A DNA stretch of 32,722 nt, taken from positions 1 to 32,722 of the forward strand of contig JAIROK010000115.1 of the NCBI GenBank assembly GCA_031257555.1. Direction: 5' to 3'. The position numbers and the translations under genes were made by a program. The notes under the pieces are model-generated. The model was not told the origin of the DNA and did not search any database. It saw only the letters and a program-made list of their open reading frames with translations. This document shows positions 24,561 to 31,255 of this stretch, one piece after another (position 1 is the first letter of the stretch; the number at the start of each line of letters is the position of its first letter). Source of the DNA: Campylobacteraceae bacterium. Lineage in GTDB: Bacteria; Campylobacterota; Campylobacteria; Campylobacterales; Campylobacteraceae.

Positions 24561-27059
24561 TTAATACTCATATCTGAAGCTGGCATAAAACTGTCTGCCC
24601 ATTGAGTATTCTTCGGTAAACGGCGTGCCAAAAGAGCCTGAGTTACCCGTCATGCTTGCGTCATTTTTACGATTTAGCAAATTTAGTATCTCAACGCCAA
24701 ACGTCATTGTGTTTTCGCCAAATTTAAGATCATAATGCGCCGTCAAATCAATGCTAAAAACGTCTTTATATTTTTTAGATTCGAAAACTCTTGTCGTCAA
24801 ACCGACAGGATCCGTTTCTCCTCCCCTGCCGCTAAGCAGTCTTAATCCATCTCCGCCTTTTTGATACCATGCGACGCCTTTTAAACGCAGATTATCAAAT
24901 ATTTGCGCCGAATGAGTATATGTCGCAACCCAAGGCGAGTTAAACTGCGCGGCAGGCAAATCTTCAAGCGATATTAGTTTGCCATTATAAGTTACATGGG
25001 TGGCGGACACGGGATCGTTTCCATGTTCATACACATGCGAATCAAACCCTCGAAATCCTATAATGTTGCTTTTTGTGTTAGAGCGCGTAGCAGACAATTC
25101 GGATACATGTTTGGAAGCGCCTATATTGTAACTTTTCGACACGCTTAACGTAACTCCCCAATAATCCGTTTTGCCGTCATTTGTATTAAAATAATTAAAT
25201 GTCGTAGATCCGCCGCCGCCATAGACATATCTTGATTTGATCTGGTCTCTATATTTTCTATTCACATAATCTAATTTGAGCAGCGTATCATCAAAATTTA
25301 AGGAGCTTCCTATGCTAAACTCATCCGAATAAGGCGTTTTCAAATGTTTATACTCATAAATCGAAGGATAAGCCGTCCCAAGTACCCATGGCTGGTCCCA
25401 ATTCGCACGGCTGTAACTGTCCGCTTGATAAGCATAAACCGCATAGGCTAATATCTGAGTGCCGTAATAGCGGTTGTATCCGCCGTAAAGATTTAAAAAT
25501 TCATTAATGTCAGCGTTAGCAAAAAGTCTTGGCGCAACGTCTATATTATTTGTCAAACTGTCGGTAGAAATTCTAACTCCCGGACGCAGAGTGTATCTGT
25601 CAAACTTTATCATATCCTCCAAATACAAAGCCGCCGTGTAATAATTTTTTGCGCGCTCTACCGGCAGGTATTCATATTTACTTTTCGCATATTGTTCACC
25701 CGCGATTATGCCATCTTCCATGGAACCTGCTGCGCTGGCATTTAATTCTGGACTGCTAAAAGTGATACCGCCGTCAAATTTAAGTTTGGCTTTAGTGTAT
25801 TCGGCTTCGCCGCCAAGTTTTATAGTATGCACCGTTTCGCCGACATCTATCTCATCTAAATATAAAGAGCTTTTTAGACCAATATCGGATTTTGTTATAT
25901 CAGAAGTACCTCTTGATCCCCACTGAGCATTATTGCCGCTGCTATTCCAATTTATAGCGCCGTTTGGAGTTGTGCGCCATGTGTATGCGTAATACTCGGC
26001 ATCGTTTATACCCGAATGCGAATGCTTATAGCTAAGCGCACTTTCAAGAACGCCGAAATTTAGCGCATTTTGCATATTATAAATGATATCGTATCCGCCA
26101 TTTTCGACTTTATAATCGGAATTTTTCACATTAGCGCGAAAAAGCTCCTGCGTATATGGCGCGTAAATAGCGGTCAAATCAGCCTTAAAATCTTCAAAAT
26201 CAAACGTGTTTAACCTAATCAAATAATTTTCGTTTTCTCTGTATTGAGTGCGCTGCTCTTTATATGTGCTGTTATCGGCTCTTACTAAATTGTATCCCGA
26301 ATACAAAGGAATTTTAGAGCGCTGCAATCCGTAATTTACTAAAAGTCCAAAATGCTCATTGATTGGACCATCCAAAGCCAAAGCGTATTCGTATTTATTA
26401 AATTTGGGCTGATAACTCTCGCTTGTGGGGTATTCCATATCTTTTTGCGCGTCTGTCAAATGAAACTGCGCCCAACTATCCTTGGTATATCTAAAGTTTG
26501 TCATCACATGCCATCTATCAGAACGTGCGTTTTTAAGTTTCGCGTCCACCACGCCGCCCGTGAAACCGCCGTATTCTGCCGAGATAGCTTCAGTATATGC
26601 ATCGACACGCTCAATAAGGCTTGTATCTATAAACAGTGACTGTGCCTCACCTGAAGCAAAACCGAGTGGATCGTTGCTTTCCATACCGCCCGGCGCGATG
26701 TTGTTATTGTTGCCAACACCGTTAATAAGAAAGTTGTTTTCATAATGCTGAGAACCCCTGATGGAGATTTTCGGAGGCGCTATCTCGCCGCCTTTGGCAG
26801 AACTTCTTGCATTTTGCGTGTATTGTACTTTTGAATTTGACCTAAGAGCGTCGGTTATAGACCTTGTTGGAGTAGTAATTCCGCCGCCACCGCCTGTAAT
26901 GTCTTGCGAAGTTTTAACCATAATCTCTTGCAAAGTTGTCATCGTCTCATTACCTGATAAAGTTGAATTGTTTTCAAAGTCATTCGTTTGCGCAAAAAGC
27001 ATTGCGTTTGAACAAACAATAAAAGAGAAAACAAAAACCCTTTTTATTGATAAAATCAT
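24561..27059 (-). CDS. TonB-dependent outer membrane receptor
   Basis: 832 residues. Signal peptide (about 1-23), a TonB-box-like stretch LQEIMVKT near residue 45, the plug domain with IRGSQHYENNFLINGVGNNN and LIERVDAYTEAISAEYGG (about 60-175), then a large barrel ending in GRQFYASFRYEY with terminal aromatic, and the late-barrel motif VEILNLLNRKND. It should import an iron-siderophore or other metal complex across the outer membrane. A perfect 7-1-7 Fur-type palindrome (27181-27195) lies 122 bases upstream, and a PepSY reductase-like gene follows, so iron-starvation control is likely. Strong ribosome site AAGGAGGG. Substrate not predictable. Confidence 0.93.
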   Translation of the reverse strand: MILSIKRVFVFSFIVCSNAMLFAQTNDFENNSTLSGNETMTTLQEIMVKTSQDITGGGGGITTPTRSITDALRSNSKVQYTQNARSSAKGGEIAPPKISIRGSQHYENNFLINGVGNNNNIAPGGMESNDPLGFASGEAQSLFIDTSLIERVDAYTEAISAEYGGFTGGVVDAKLKNARSDRWHVMTNFRYTKDSWAQFHLTDAQKDMEYPTSESYQPKFNKYEYALALDGPINEHFGLLVNYGLQRSKIPLYSGYNLVRADNSTYKEQRTQYRENENYLIRLNTFDFEDFKADLTAIYAPYTQELFRANVKNSDYKVENGGYDIIYNMQNALNFGVLESALSYKHSHSGINDAEYYAYTWRTTPNGAINWNSSGNNAQWGSRGTSDITKSDIGLKSSLYLDEIDVGETVHTIKLGGEAEYTKAKLKFDGGITFSSPELNASAAGSMEDGIIAGEQYAKSKYEYLPVERAKNYYTAALYLEDMIKFDRYTLRPGVRISTDSLTNNIDVAPRLFANADINEFLNLYGGYNRYYGTQILAYAVYAYQADSYSRANWDQPWVLGTAYPSIYEYKHLKTPYSDEFSIGSSLNFDDTLLKLDYVNRKYRDQIKSRYVYGGGGSTTFNYFNTNDGKTDYWGVTLSVSKSYNIGASKHVSELSATRSNTKSNIIGFRGFDSHVYEHGNDPVSATHVTYNGKLISLEDLPAAQFNSPWVATYTHSAQIFDNLRLKGVAWYQKGGDGLRLLSGRGGETDPVGLTTRVFESKKYKDVFSIDLTAHYDLKFGENTMTFGVEILNLLNRKNDASMTGNSGSFGTPFTEEYSMGRQFYASFRYEY

Positions 27060-27180
27060 CGTTTTACCCTCCTTATATTTTCTGGTTTTGATAATATGTT
27101 TTTTAGGCGTTATCGACTCTTTTCTTGATATTTTAAGTTTTTATCTATATTTATTATTTCAAGCATTCTAATAATATGAC

Positions 27181-27195
27181 TGATAATTATTATCA
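27181..27195. promoter_or_regulatory. Fur box (perfect 7-1-7 palindrome)
   Basis: TGATAAT-T-ATTATCA equals the 7-1-7 Fur consensus TGATAAT-N-ATTATCA exactly. It stands upstream of the TonB receptor gene. The next gene on the other strand is a phage remnant, so control of the receptor-PepSY pair is the obvious reading. Confidence 0.75.
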
Positions 27196-27298
27196 TATTT
27201 AATCCGTGAATGATATAAAAATTATTCTTAAAGTTAGTATAAATTTCTGTGAATTTTTGAATATATTTTAAATAAAATTAATTTTTTTTAAATAATTA

Positions 27299-27457
27299 GA
27301 AATTTTTGCTGTCTTTTTGAAATCCGAGTTGCTTTTTAAACTTAATGCTTGTCTTCTACTCTATCTTGAGCATCTAACATCAAAAGAAGCCAGAAATGCC
27401 ATAACTGCTCCATTGAAAATGCAAGAGAAATGGAGCAAAAAATATGCAAATAAGTAA
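27299..27457 (+). pseudogene. C-terminal remnant of a Mu-type gemA gene
   Basis: An open frame with no proper start codon. After a stop near 27293-27295 it encodes about 52 residues ending in the block YLEHLTSKEARNAITAPLKM, then QEKWSKKYANK. This resembles the C-terminus of GemA/Gp16 (DUF1018) proteins, where a Leu-Thr-x-x-Glu-Ala segment leads into a helix with Lys-Met. Its stop lies 14 bases inside the mor-like gene, reproducing the gemA-mor order of phage Mu. The N-terminal two thirds are missing, so it is a broken gene. Recognition is by pattern and context, not by alignment. Confidence 0.45.
27406..27437 (+). promoter_or_regulatory. hairpin sequestering the mor-like ribosome site
   Basis: TGCTCCAT (27406-27413) and ATGGAGCA (27430-27437) are exact reverse complements around 16 bases. 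The right arm contains GGAG, the ribosome site eight bases before the mor-like ATG 27444. Ribosomes reading the gemA remnant frame would open it, so it may couple translation of the two frames. Confidence 0.45.
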
Positions 27458-27653
27458 CGAAGACCTTTTTATACAGTTTTACGAGTGTATGAGAAAAGAC
27501 GCAACTATAAATGAAGTCTACAAAAACTTCGGCGGCGGCAATATTTATATACCTTCTTTTAAAAGTCTTGGGCGAAATGCTGAAATAGTTGCCGAATATG
27601 ACAAACGTATACAAGATGGACAGGACAAAACAGAGCAACAAGAGAGCTTGTAG
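27444..27653 (+). CDS. short Mor-like transcription activator of a Mu-type prophage
   Basis: 69 residues. The segment INEVYKNFGGGNIYIPSF, then RNAEIVAEYDK, matches the pattern of the Mor/C family of Mu-like phages, in which a Gly-Gly-x-x-Tyr-Ile-Pro strand precedes a helix beginning Arg-Asn. Normal Mor proteins run beyond 100 residues and end in a helix-turn-helix; here the frame stops soon after the Arg-Asn helix, so the DNA-binding part is missing. It overlaps the gemA-like remnant by 14 bases. GGAG precedes the ATG. Probably a truncated relic; it could still be expressed but should not activate transcription alone. Confidence 0.55.
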   Translation: MQISNEDLFIQFYECMRKDATINEVYKNFGGGNIYIPSFKSLGRNAEIVAEYDKRIQDGQDKTEQQESL

Positions 27654-27669
27654 TAGAGTACCTTACTTA

Positions 27670-27687
27670 CTTTATAACATTATAAAG
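27670..27687. promoter_or_regulatory. perfect 8-2-8 palindrome before the Sel1 gene
   Basis: CTTTATAA-CA-TTATAAAG, 89 bases upstream of the Sel1-lipoprotein start. No T-run follows, so it is more likely an operator than a terminator. Confidence 0.35.
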
Positions 27688-27775
27688 ACAAATAAAGAGC
27701 AACCAACGCTTTTTTAATGCCTTTTTAAAACCCTTTAAAATATAATTTAAAATTAAAATTTCAAATGAATTAAAA

Positions 27776-28819
27776 ATGATAAAATACATTTTAATACTTT
27801 TAGCATTAGCGGGATTATTTGGCGGCTGTAATGCCAAAAAAGAAAATATAAATACACATCAAGCCGCTTGTGATGCAGGCAATATAAGCAGTTGTAACTA
27901 TTTGGCAGAATCCTATAAGCGGGGAGATAATGGACTAAAAGTCAACTATGAAATAGCAGCGCAATACTTTATGAAAGCTTGTGATATGCAAGATGCATTT
28001 GGATGCATTAGAGTAGCAGATATTTATTATTTTGATAATCTTGGCGAGGATAAGCTTGCAGCAAAACCATACTATGAAAAAGCACTTAAATATTATTACA
28101 ACGCTTGTATAAAAAAAGATATGAAAAGCTGCGGAATGGTTGGGAATATACATGCAGATGGCATAGGTATTCCAAAAGATGCTTTTTCTGATTTTGTTGC
28201 ATTATCATTTTATGAAGCTGCTTGTGATGGTGGAGAGTTTGAATATTGCTACACAACTGGTTCTTATTACTTAAAAGGCAAGGGAGTACCTCAAAATATT
28301 ACAAGAGGATTGGAGTATTGGGATAAAGCTTGCAATGAAGATGAAACTGGTTATTCTTGTTATGAAATAGGGAAAACCTATTATGTAGGTAAAATTGTTT
28401 ACAAAAATATGGTTAAAGCTAAAGAGTTTTTTAAAAAAGGATGTAAACGGCATAAATTTAATGGATGTAAAGAACTTAAAAGTTTGGAAGCTTTTGGCGA
28501 ATATCTTCAAGAAGTAACAGATGCAGAGTCTGATATTTATAGTTTTTATGATTTATACCATCAAGAATACGGGGATAGAGAATATACATGCGAAAGTAAA
28601 GTGCATAACAAATTATTTTTAGTAAGATGCTATCCTAAGAACTCTAATTATATAGGAAATGTTTTTGTTGTAGAGATTGCAAAACCCGATAGTAATAATG
28701 TTAATAAGTATAGAATAAAAGCTGCAAATGAGATATCATTTAATTCGGTAGAAGGGGTATTTAAACGATACAAAAATGATATACCTATAAGCGAGTTGGT
28801 TAAAATTTTTAATGATTAA
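27776..28819 (+). CDS. Sel1-repeat cysteine-rich lipoprotein
   Basis: 347 residues. The lipoprotein signal ends in FGGC (Cys18). Residues about 30-235 form roughly five Sel1-like repeats, each with a Cys pair seven residues apart (ACDAGNISSC, ACDMQDAFGC, ACIKKDMKSC, ACDGGEFEYC, GCKRHKFNGC), the pattern of Helicobacter cysteine-rich proteins. About 110 residues follow with no recognised domain, with two more cysteines in YTCESKV and VRCYP. It should be periplasmic or membrane-anchored and disulfide-bonded. First gene of a tight four-gene plus-strand cassette inside a prophage remnant, overlapping the nuclease gene by eight bases. No clear ribosome site. Sel1 proteins usually mediate protein contacts; the target is unknown. 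Confidence 0.82.
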   Translation: MIKYILILLALAGLFGGCNAKKENINTHQAACDAGNISSCNYLAESYKRGDNGLKVNYEIAAQYFMKACDMQDAFGCIRVADIYYFDNLGEDKLAAKPYYEKALKYYYNACIKKDMKSCGMVGNIHADGIGIPKDAFSDFVALSFYEAACDGGEFEYCYTTGSYYLKGKGVPQNITRGLEYWDKACNEDETGYSCYEIGKTYYVGKIVYKNMVKAKEFFKKGCKRHKFNGCKELKSLEAFGEYLQEVTDAESDIYSFYDLYHQEYGDREYTCESKVHNKLFLVRCYPKNSNYIGNVFVVEIAKPDSNNVNKYRIKAANEISFNSVEGVFKRYKNDIPISELVKIFND

Positions 28820-29177
28820 GATATTTTTTGCTCTATTTATTCCTATTTTTTTATTTGCCGATATAACAGGCAAAGTGCTAAAGGCAACCGACGGAGACAC
28901 TATAACAATCCTAACAGACAAAAAAGGACAAATAAAAGTACGCTTTGACAGCATAGACGCACCCGAATCCAAACAAGCATACAAAGAGGCAAGCAGAAAA
29001 AATTTTACCGCCTTTTGCATAGGAGAAAGCGCAACGATAGAATATAAAGGACAAGATAGACATGAGCTAAAATACGGTGAACAATATGTAAAGCTGAAAA
29101 AAAAGGCTAAAAAAAGTCTTTGGCAGGACAATAATCAACCCCCCCATGGGAGTGGAGAAAAAAGAAAAAATGATTGA
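28812..29177 (+). CDS. degenerate secreted staphylococcal-nuclease-like protein
   Basis: 121 residues. A signal peptide (about 1-16) is followed by the SNase domain start: GKVLKATDGDTITIL, then VRFDSIDAPESKQ, which holds the equivalents of catalytic Arg35 (R44), Asp40 (D49) and Glu43 (E52). The usual DRYGR block, with the second catalytic Arg, is cut to DRH, and about 25-30 residues of the fold are missing before KYGEQYVKLKKKAKKSLWQDN. After that the frame runs through a tract of seven C (29139-29145) and reads PPHGSGEK instead of the expected PPWEWRKK, which is present in another frame whose TGA overlaps the next gene's ATG. So one internal deletion and one frameshift: probably inactive. It overlaps the Sel1 gene by eight bases. 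Confidence 0.75.
   Translation: MIKIFFALFIPIFLFADITGKVLKATDGDTITILTDKKGQIKVRFDSIDAPESKQAYKEASRKNFTAFCIGESATIEYKGQDRHELKYGEQYVKLKKKAKKSLWQDNNQPPHGSGEKRKND
29139..29145 (+). repeat. C7 homopolymer tract at a frameshift point
   Basis: Seven consecutive C near the 3' end of the nuclease-like gene. Five or eight C would restore the frame that reads PPWEWRKKK and ends in an ATGA overlap with the following gene. Homopolymer C/G tracts are slippage sites in Campylobacterota, though usually longer than seven. Confidence 0.6.
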
Positions 29178-29646
29178 TACAACGATAGACTTAAATACAA
29201 TAATAACAGTAATAGTCTTAATAATAAGTTGGTACTATTTCAGAAAACAGATAAAAAGCTCAAAAGAACAAATCAACTTTTTCAAAGAACGGGATAAAAA
29301 ACAGCAAGAGGAGCAGCTTGAACAAGAACGGATTAGAGAAATTGACTATTTGATTGACCTTCTTACAAGAATAAAAAACTTTTTGGACAATTCTTATTTT
29401 TGTTACAAAAAGGAAAACGAAGATATTGCTAATATGTTAAGAGAGAGCGAACATATTGTAATAACCTATTATAAAGAGCAGTTATTAAGTGATTTCAACG
29501 ATTTTAAAGAACACGCAAAGCAAACAATGGAAAAATTAAAAGACTTGAAAACTTATTCAAGTTCACAAAATGACATAGATAATCTTAAATTGGCGCATAA
29601 AAAAATAATAGAAAAACTTTCAAAGGAGAAAGAAAAATGGCTTTAG
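29169..29646 (+). CDS. membrane-anchored coiled-coil protein of unknown function
   Basis: 158 residues from ATG 29169. One N-terminal membrane helix (about 7-24, IITVIVLIISWYYF) is followed by a highly charged, Lys/Glu/Gln-rich helical region with a coiled coil (about 28-60) and further helices to the end. No enzyme motif is seen. The start was chosen at 29169 because the restored frame of the nuclease gene would end in an ATGA overlap there, and GGAG lies upstream (12 bases); ATG 29146 would prepend eight residues that derive from the nuclease C-terminus. It ends in a ten-base overlap with the zinc-ribbon gene. Orientation probably puts the coiled coil in the cytoplasm. Confidence 0.7.
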
Positions 29647-30176
29647 TTAAATGTCTTGGATGCGGAAGCGACGTAGACTCTGGTGCAAAAGAGTGTCCAA
29701 AATGTGGAAAAAAACACCCTACAATTCCCTTCTCAAAATGTGTTTCATGCGGTAAAGAGGTAGATTATGACGCAAAAGTCTGCCCTCATTGCGGTAAAGA
29801 ATCTCCTACTGTCAGCGGTAAACAGATGCTTATAGCATTTATTGTTTTTGTGGTTATTATAGGGTTGTTTGTAACTATGTGTTCAGATGACGATACGCCT
29901 AAAGTACCACTCACGGAAAAGCAAATAGCAGATAAGCAATTTAGTCAATGGGATGGCTCAAATATTTATGTTACACGGAGAATAAAAGAATCTATGAATG
30001 ACCCCGATAGTTACAGCCATGTAAAAACACTCTACTCTTACAATAATGTAACCAAAACAATTGAGGTAAGAACAAAATTCAGAGGCAAAAATGCATTCGG
30101 CGGCACCATTATGAATACTGCAATAGCAACGGTTGATCTAGACGGCAACATTAAATATTTTGATGTGGTATATTAG
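29637..30176 (+). CDS. double zinc-ribbon membrane protein
   Basis: 179 residues. Two zinc ribbons lie at the N-terminus: CLGCG...CPKCGKK (Cys6, 9, 20, 23) and CVSCG...CPHCGKE (about Cys35, 38, 49, 52), each of the Cys-X2-Cys type. One membrane helix (about 64-82) and a C-terminal domain of about 80 residues follow, with YVTRRIKESMNDPDSYSHVK and FRGKNAFGG. That domain recurs in zinc-ribbon proteins of phages and plasmids but I cannot name a function. Good ribosome site (AAAGGAG). It overlaps the coiled-coil gene by ten bases and meets the phage gene gpG tail to tail with overlapping stop codons. Confidence 0.78.
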   Translation: MALVKCLGCGSDVDSGAKECPKCGKKHPTIPFSKCVSCGKEVDYDAKVCPHCGKESPTVSGKQMLIAFIVFVVIIGLFVTMCSDDDTPKVPLTEKQIADKQFSQWDGSNIYVTRRIKESMNDPDSYSHVKTLYSYNNVTKTIEVRTKFRGKNAFGGTIMNTAIATVDLDGNIKYFDVVY

Positions 30177-30640
30177 TGCAATAAACTCTCAAATTTTTTA
30201 TTCAGCGCATTCTCTATTAAAACAACCAATTTATCGGAGAGTGCGCCCTCATCCGTTATCGGTAAAAATCGTCTTTTTGTTATCTTCTTACTATTGCTTC
30301 CGAATTGATGAACCGCAGGATACGCATAACCTTTTGCGGCTGCATTTGTACCGATAAAGGCAGTATTATCTTTTACGTCCCACGCCGTTCTATCCTGCAA
30401 AGTCCCCTGATGATAGAGTATTATACCCTTACCTTTTTTGGCTTTAAGAGTTACATCTGATAGTTTTTTCCATTTGACGCCCGTTACGAGATCACTTTCT
30501 GCCTCATACGCCTTTACCACTTCATTATAAATCGGTCTTGCGATATGCTCTCCCAATATGTTTTTTGGATTTTTAGCAAAAATCTGAATATTACGAAAAA
30601 TCCTATTGATATTCTCCAAACCTTTTATCGTTATTGCCAT
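30173..30640 (-). CDS. Mu gpG-like phage virion morphogenesis protein
   Basis: 155 residues, the normal length of the family. The N-terminus has the helical ITIKGLENINRIFRNIQIFAK, then LGEHIARPIYNEVVKAYEAES, the WKKLSDVTLKAKKGKG segment, LYHQGTLQDRT, and YPAVHQFGS with a C-terminal KITKRRFLPIT. These are the marks of the phage virion morphogenesis family (PF05069), represented by Mu gpG, involved in tail completion and head-tail joining. AAAAGGAG precedes ATG 30640. No other head or tail gene is near, and it faces opposite to the gemA-mor remnant, so it is a stranded prophage gene after rearrangement. The frame is intact. Confidence 0.85.
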   Translation of the reverse strand: MAITIKGLENINRIFRNIQIFAKNPKNILGEHIARPIYNEVVKAYEAESDLVTGVKWKKLSDVTLKAKKGKGIILYHQGTLQDRTAWDVKDNTAFIGTNAAAKGYAYPAVHQFGSNSKKITKRRFLPITDEGALSDKLVVLIENALNKKFESLLH

Positions 30641-30810
30641 CTTTTATCTCCTTTTGTGGTGTGTATTCCAATTTTACAAAAAGTAATGCGCTGTTGCATA
30701 GAGTGCGTGGCAATGACATGGAGAGTAACGCACTAATTCAATTTTGATTTTTTTTATAAATTAGCTTTATAATACAAAGCTATTTACTTATGTTCTTAAG
30801 ATTATTTTAG
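30641..30810. other. gap with repeat fragment and prophage promoter
   Basis: No gene. Near 30697-30729 AGTGCG...CGCACT brackets a GTGGCAATGACA piece of the class B dispersed repeat seen at 1-1190. A promoter with operator follows (30744-30782). Confidence 0.4.
30744..30782 (+). promoter_or_regulatory. sigma70-like promoter with symmetric operator
   Basis: TTGATT (30744-30749), an 18-base spacer and TATAAT (30768-30773). The -10 lies within a perfect palindrome TAGCTTT-N7-AAAGCTA (30762-30782), the arrangement of a repressed phage promoter. It reads toward the start-less relic at 30847. Confidence 0.5.
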
Positions 30811-30846
30811 TTATTTTTTGTTGTTATAAAAAGAGTTTTAAATGTA

Positions 30847-31017
30847 CTGAGCTATAATGCCTACGACATTGCAAGGAACTTTTATGGGGCTTACAATATC
30901 AAGGAAATAGCTGTAACTTACAAGTTTAACATACCATGTCAAATCAAGGCTGAAGAATTCATAATAAAAAACTTCCAAGCAATTAAGAGCATTGCAAAAA
31001 TTATGCAGGGAAAATAA
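30847..31017 (+). pseudogene. start-less relic, possibly DNA-binding (Mor/HTH-like)
   Basis: An open frame of 56 codons (after stop TAG 30808-30810) with no ATG, GTG or TTG before its 53rd codon; only CTG 30847 is near where a start should be. The peptide begins LSYNAYDIARNFYG, then AYNIKEIAVTYKFNIP, which looks like a helix-turn-helix opening (compare the Arg-Asn-x-x-Gly...Leu-Ala-x-x-Tyr pattern of Mor proteins), then a Lys-rich helix. It sits behind the promoter at 30744-30782, consistent with a former phage regulator. Low certainty; the similarity is by eye. Confidence 0.35.
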
Positions 31018-31019
31018 AA

Positions 31020-31112
31020 ATGATGGAGCAAAAAACACAGAATAAAGAGATATTTGATGTTACGCAAGACAGCATTCTTTTTATCGTGAATGACATGAAT
31101 TATATCGATTAA
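31020..31112 (+). CDS. 30-residue hypothetical peptide
   Basis: Two consecutive ATG codons, then MEQKTQNKEIFDVTQDSI and a stop after 30 residues. AGGGAAAA lies upstream as a weak ribosome site, and the gene begins three bases after the stop of the start-less relic. No family is recognised. It may be a small phage gene or simply chance. Confidence 0.25.
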   Translation: MMEQKTQNKEIFDVTQDSILFIVNDMNYID

Positions 31113-31255
31113 TATCAATAGAATTTTTATAATATCTTATATGCTTTGCTATATATACTCATGATATACAAATAGAGCTTGAAATTACCCATACAATAAT
31201 AAACGTATAAATTTTATCTATTAAAATATTTTAATTTCTAAATTGTAAAATATAC

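Noticed and set aside
27342-27641. 99-codon minus-strand frame opposite the gemA-mor remnant
   Set aside because: Antisense to the mor-like frame, which has a ribosome site and family pattern; the minus frame shows only hydrophobic low-complexity residues.
27670-27687. The palindrome after the mor-like gene as a terminator
   Set aside because: The stem is nearly all A-T and no T-run follows on either strand.
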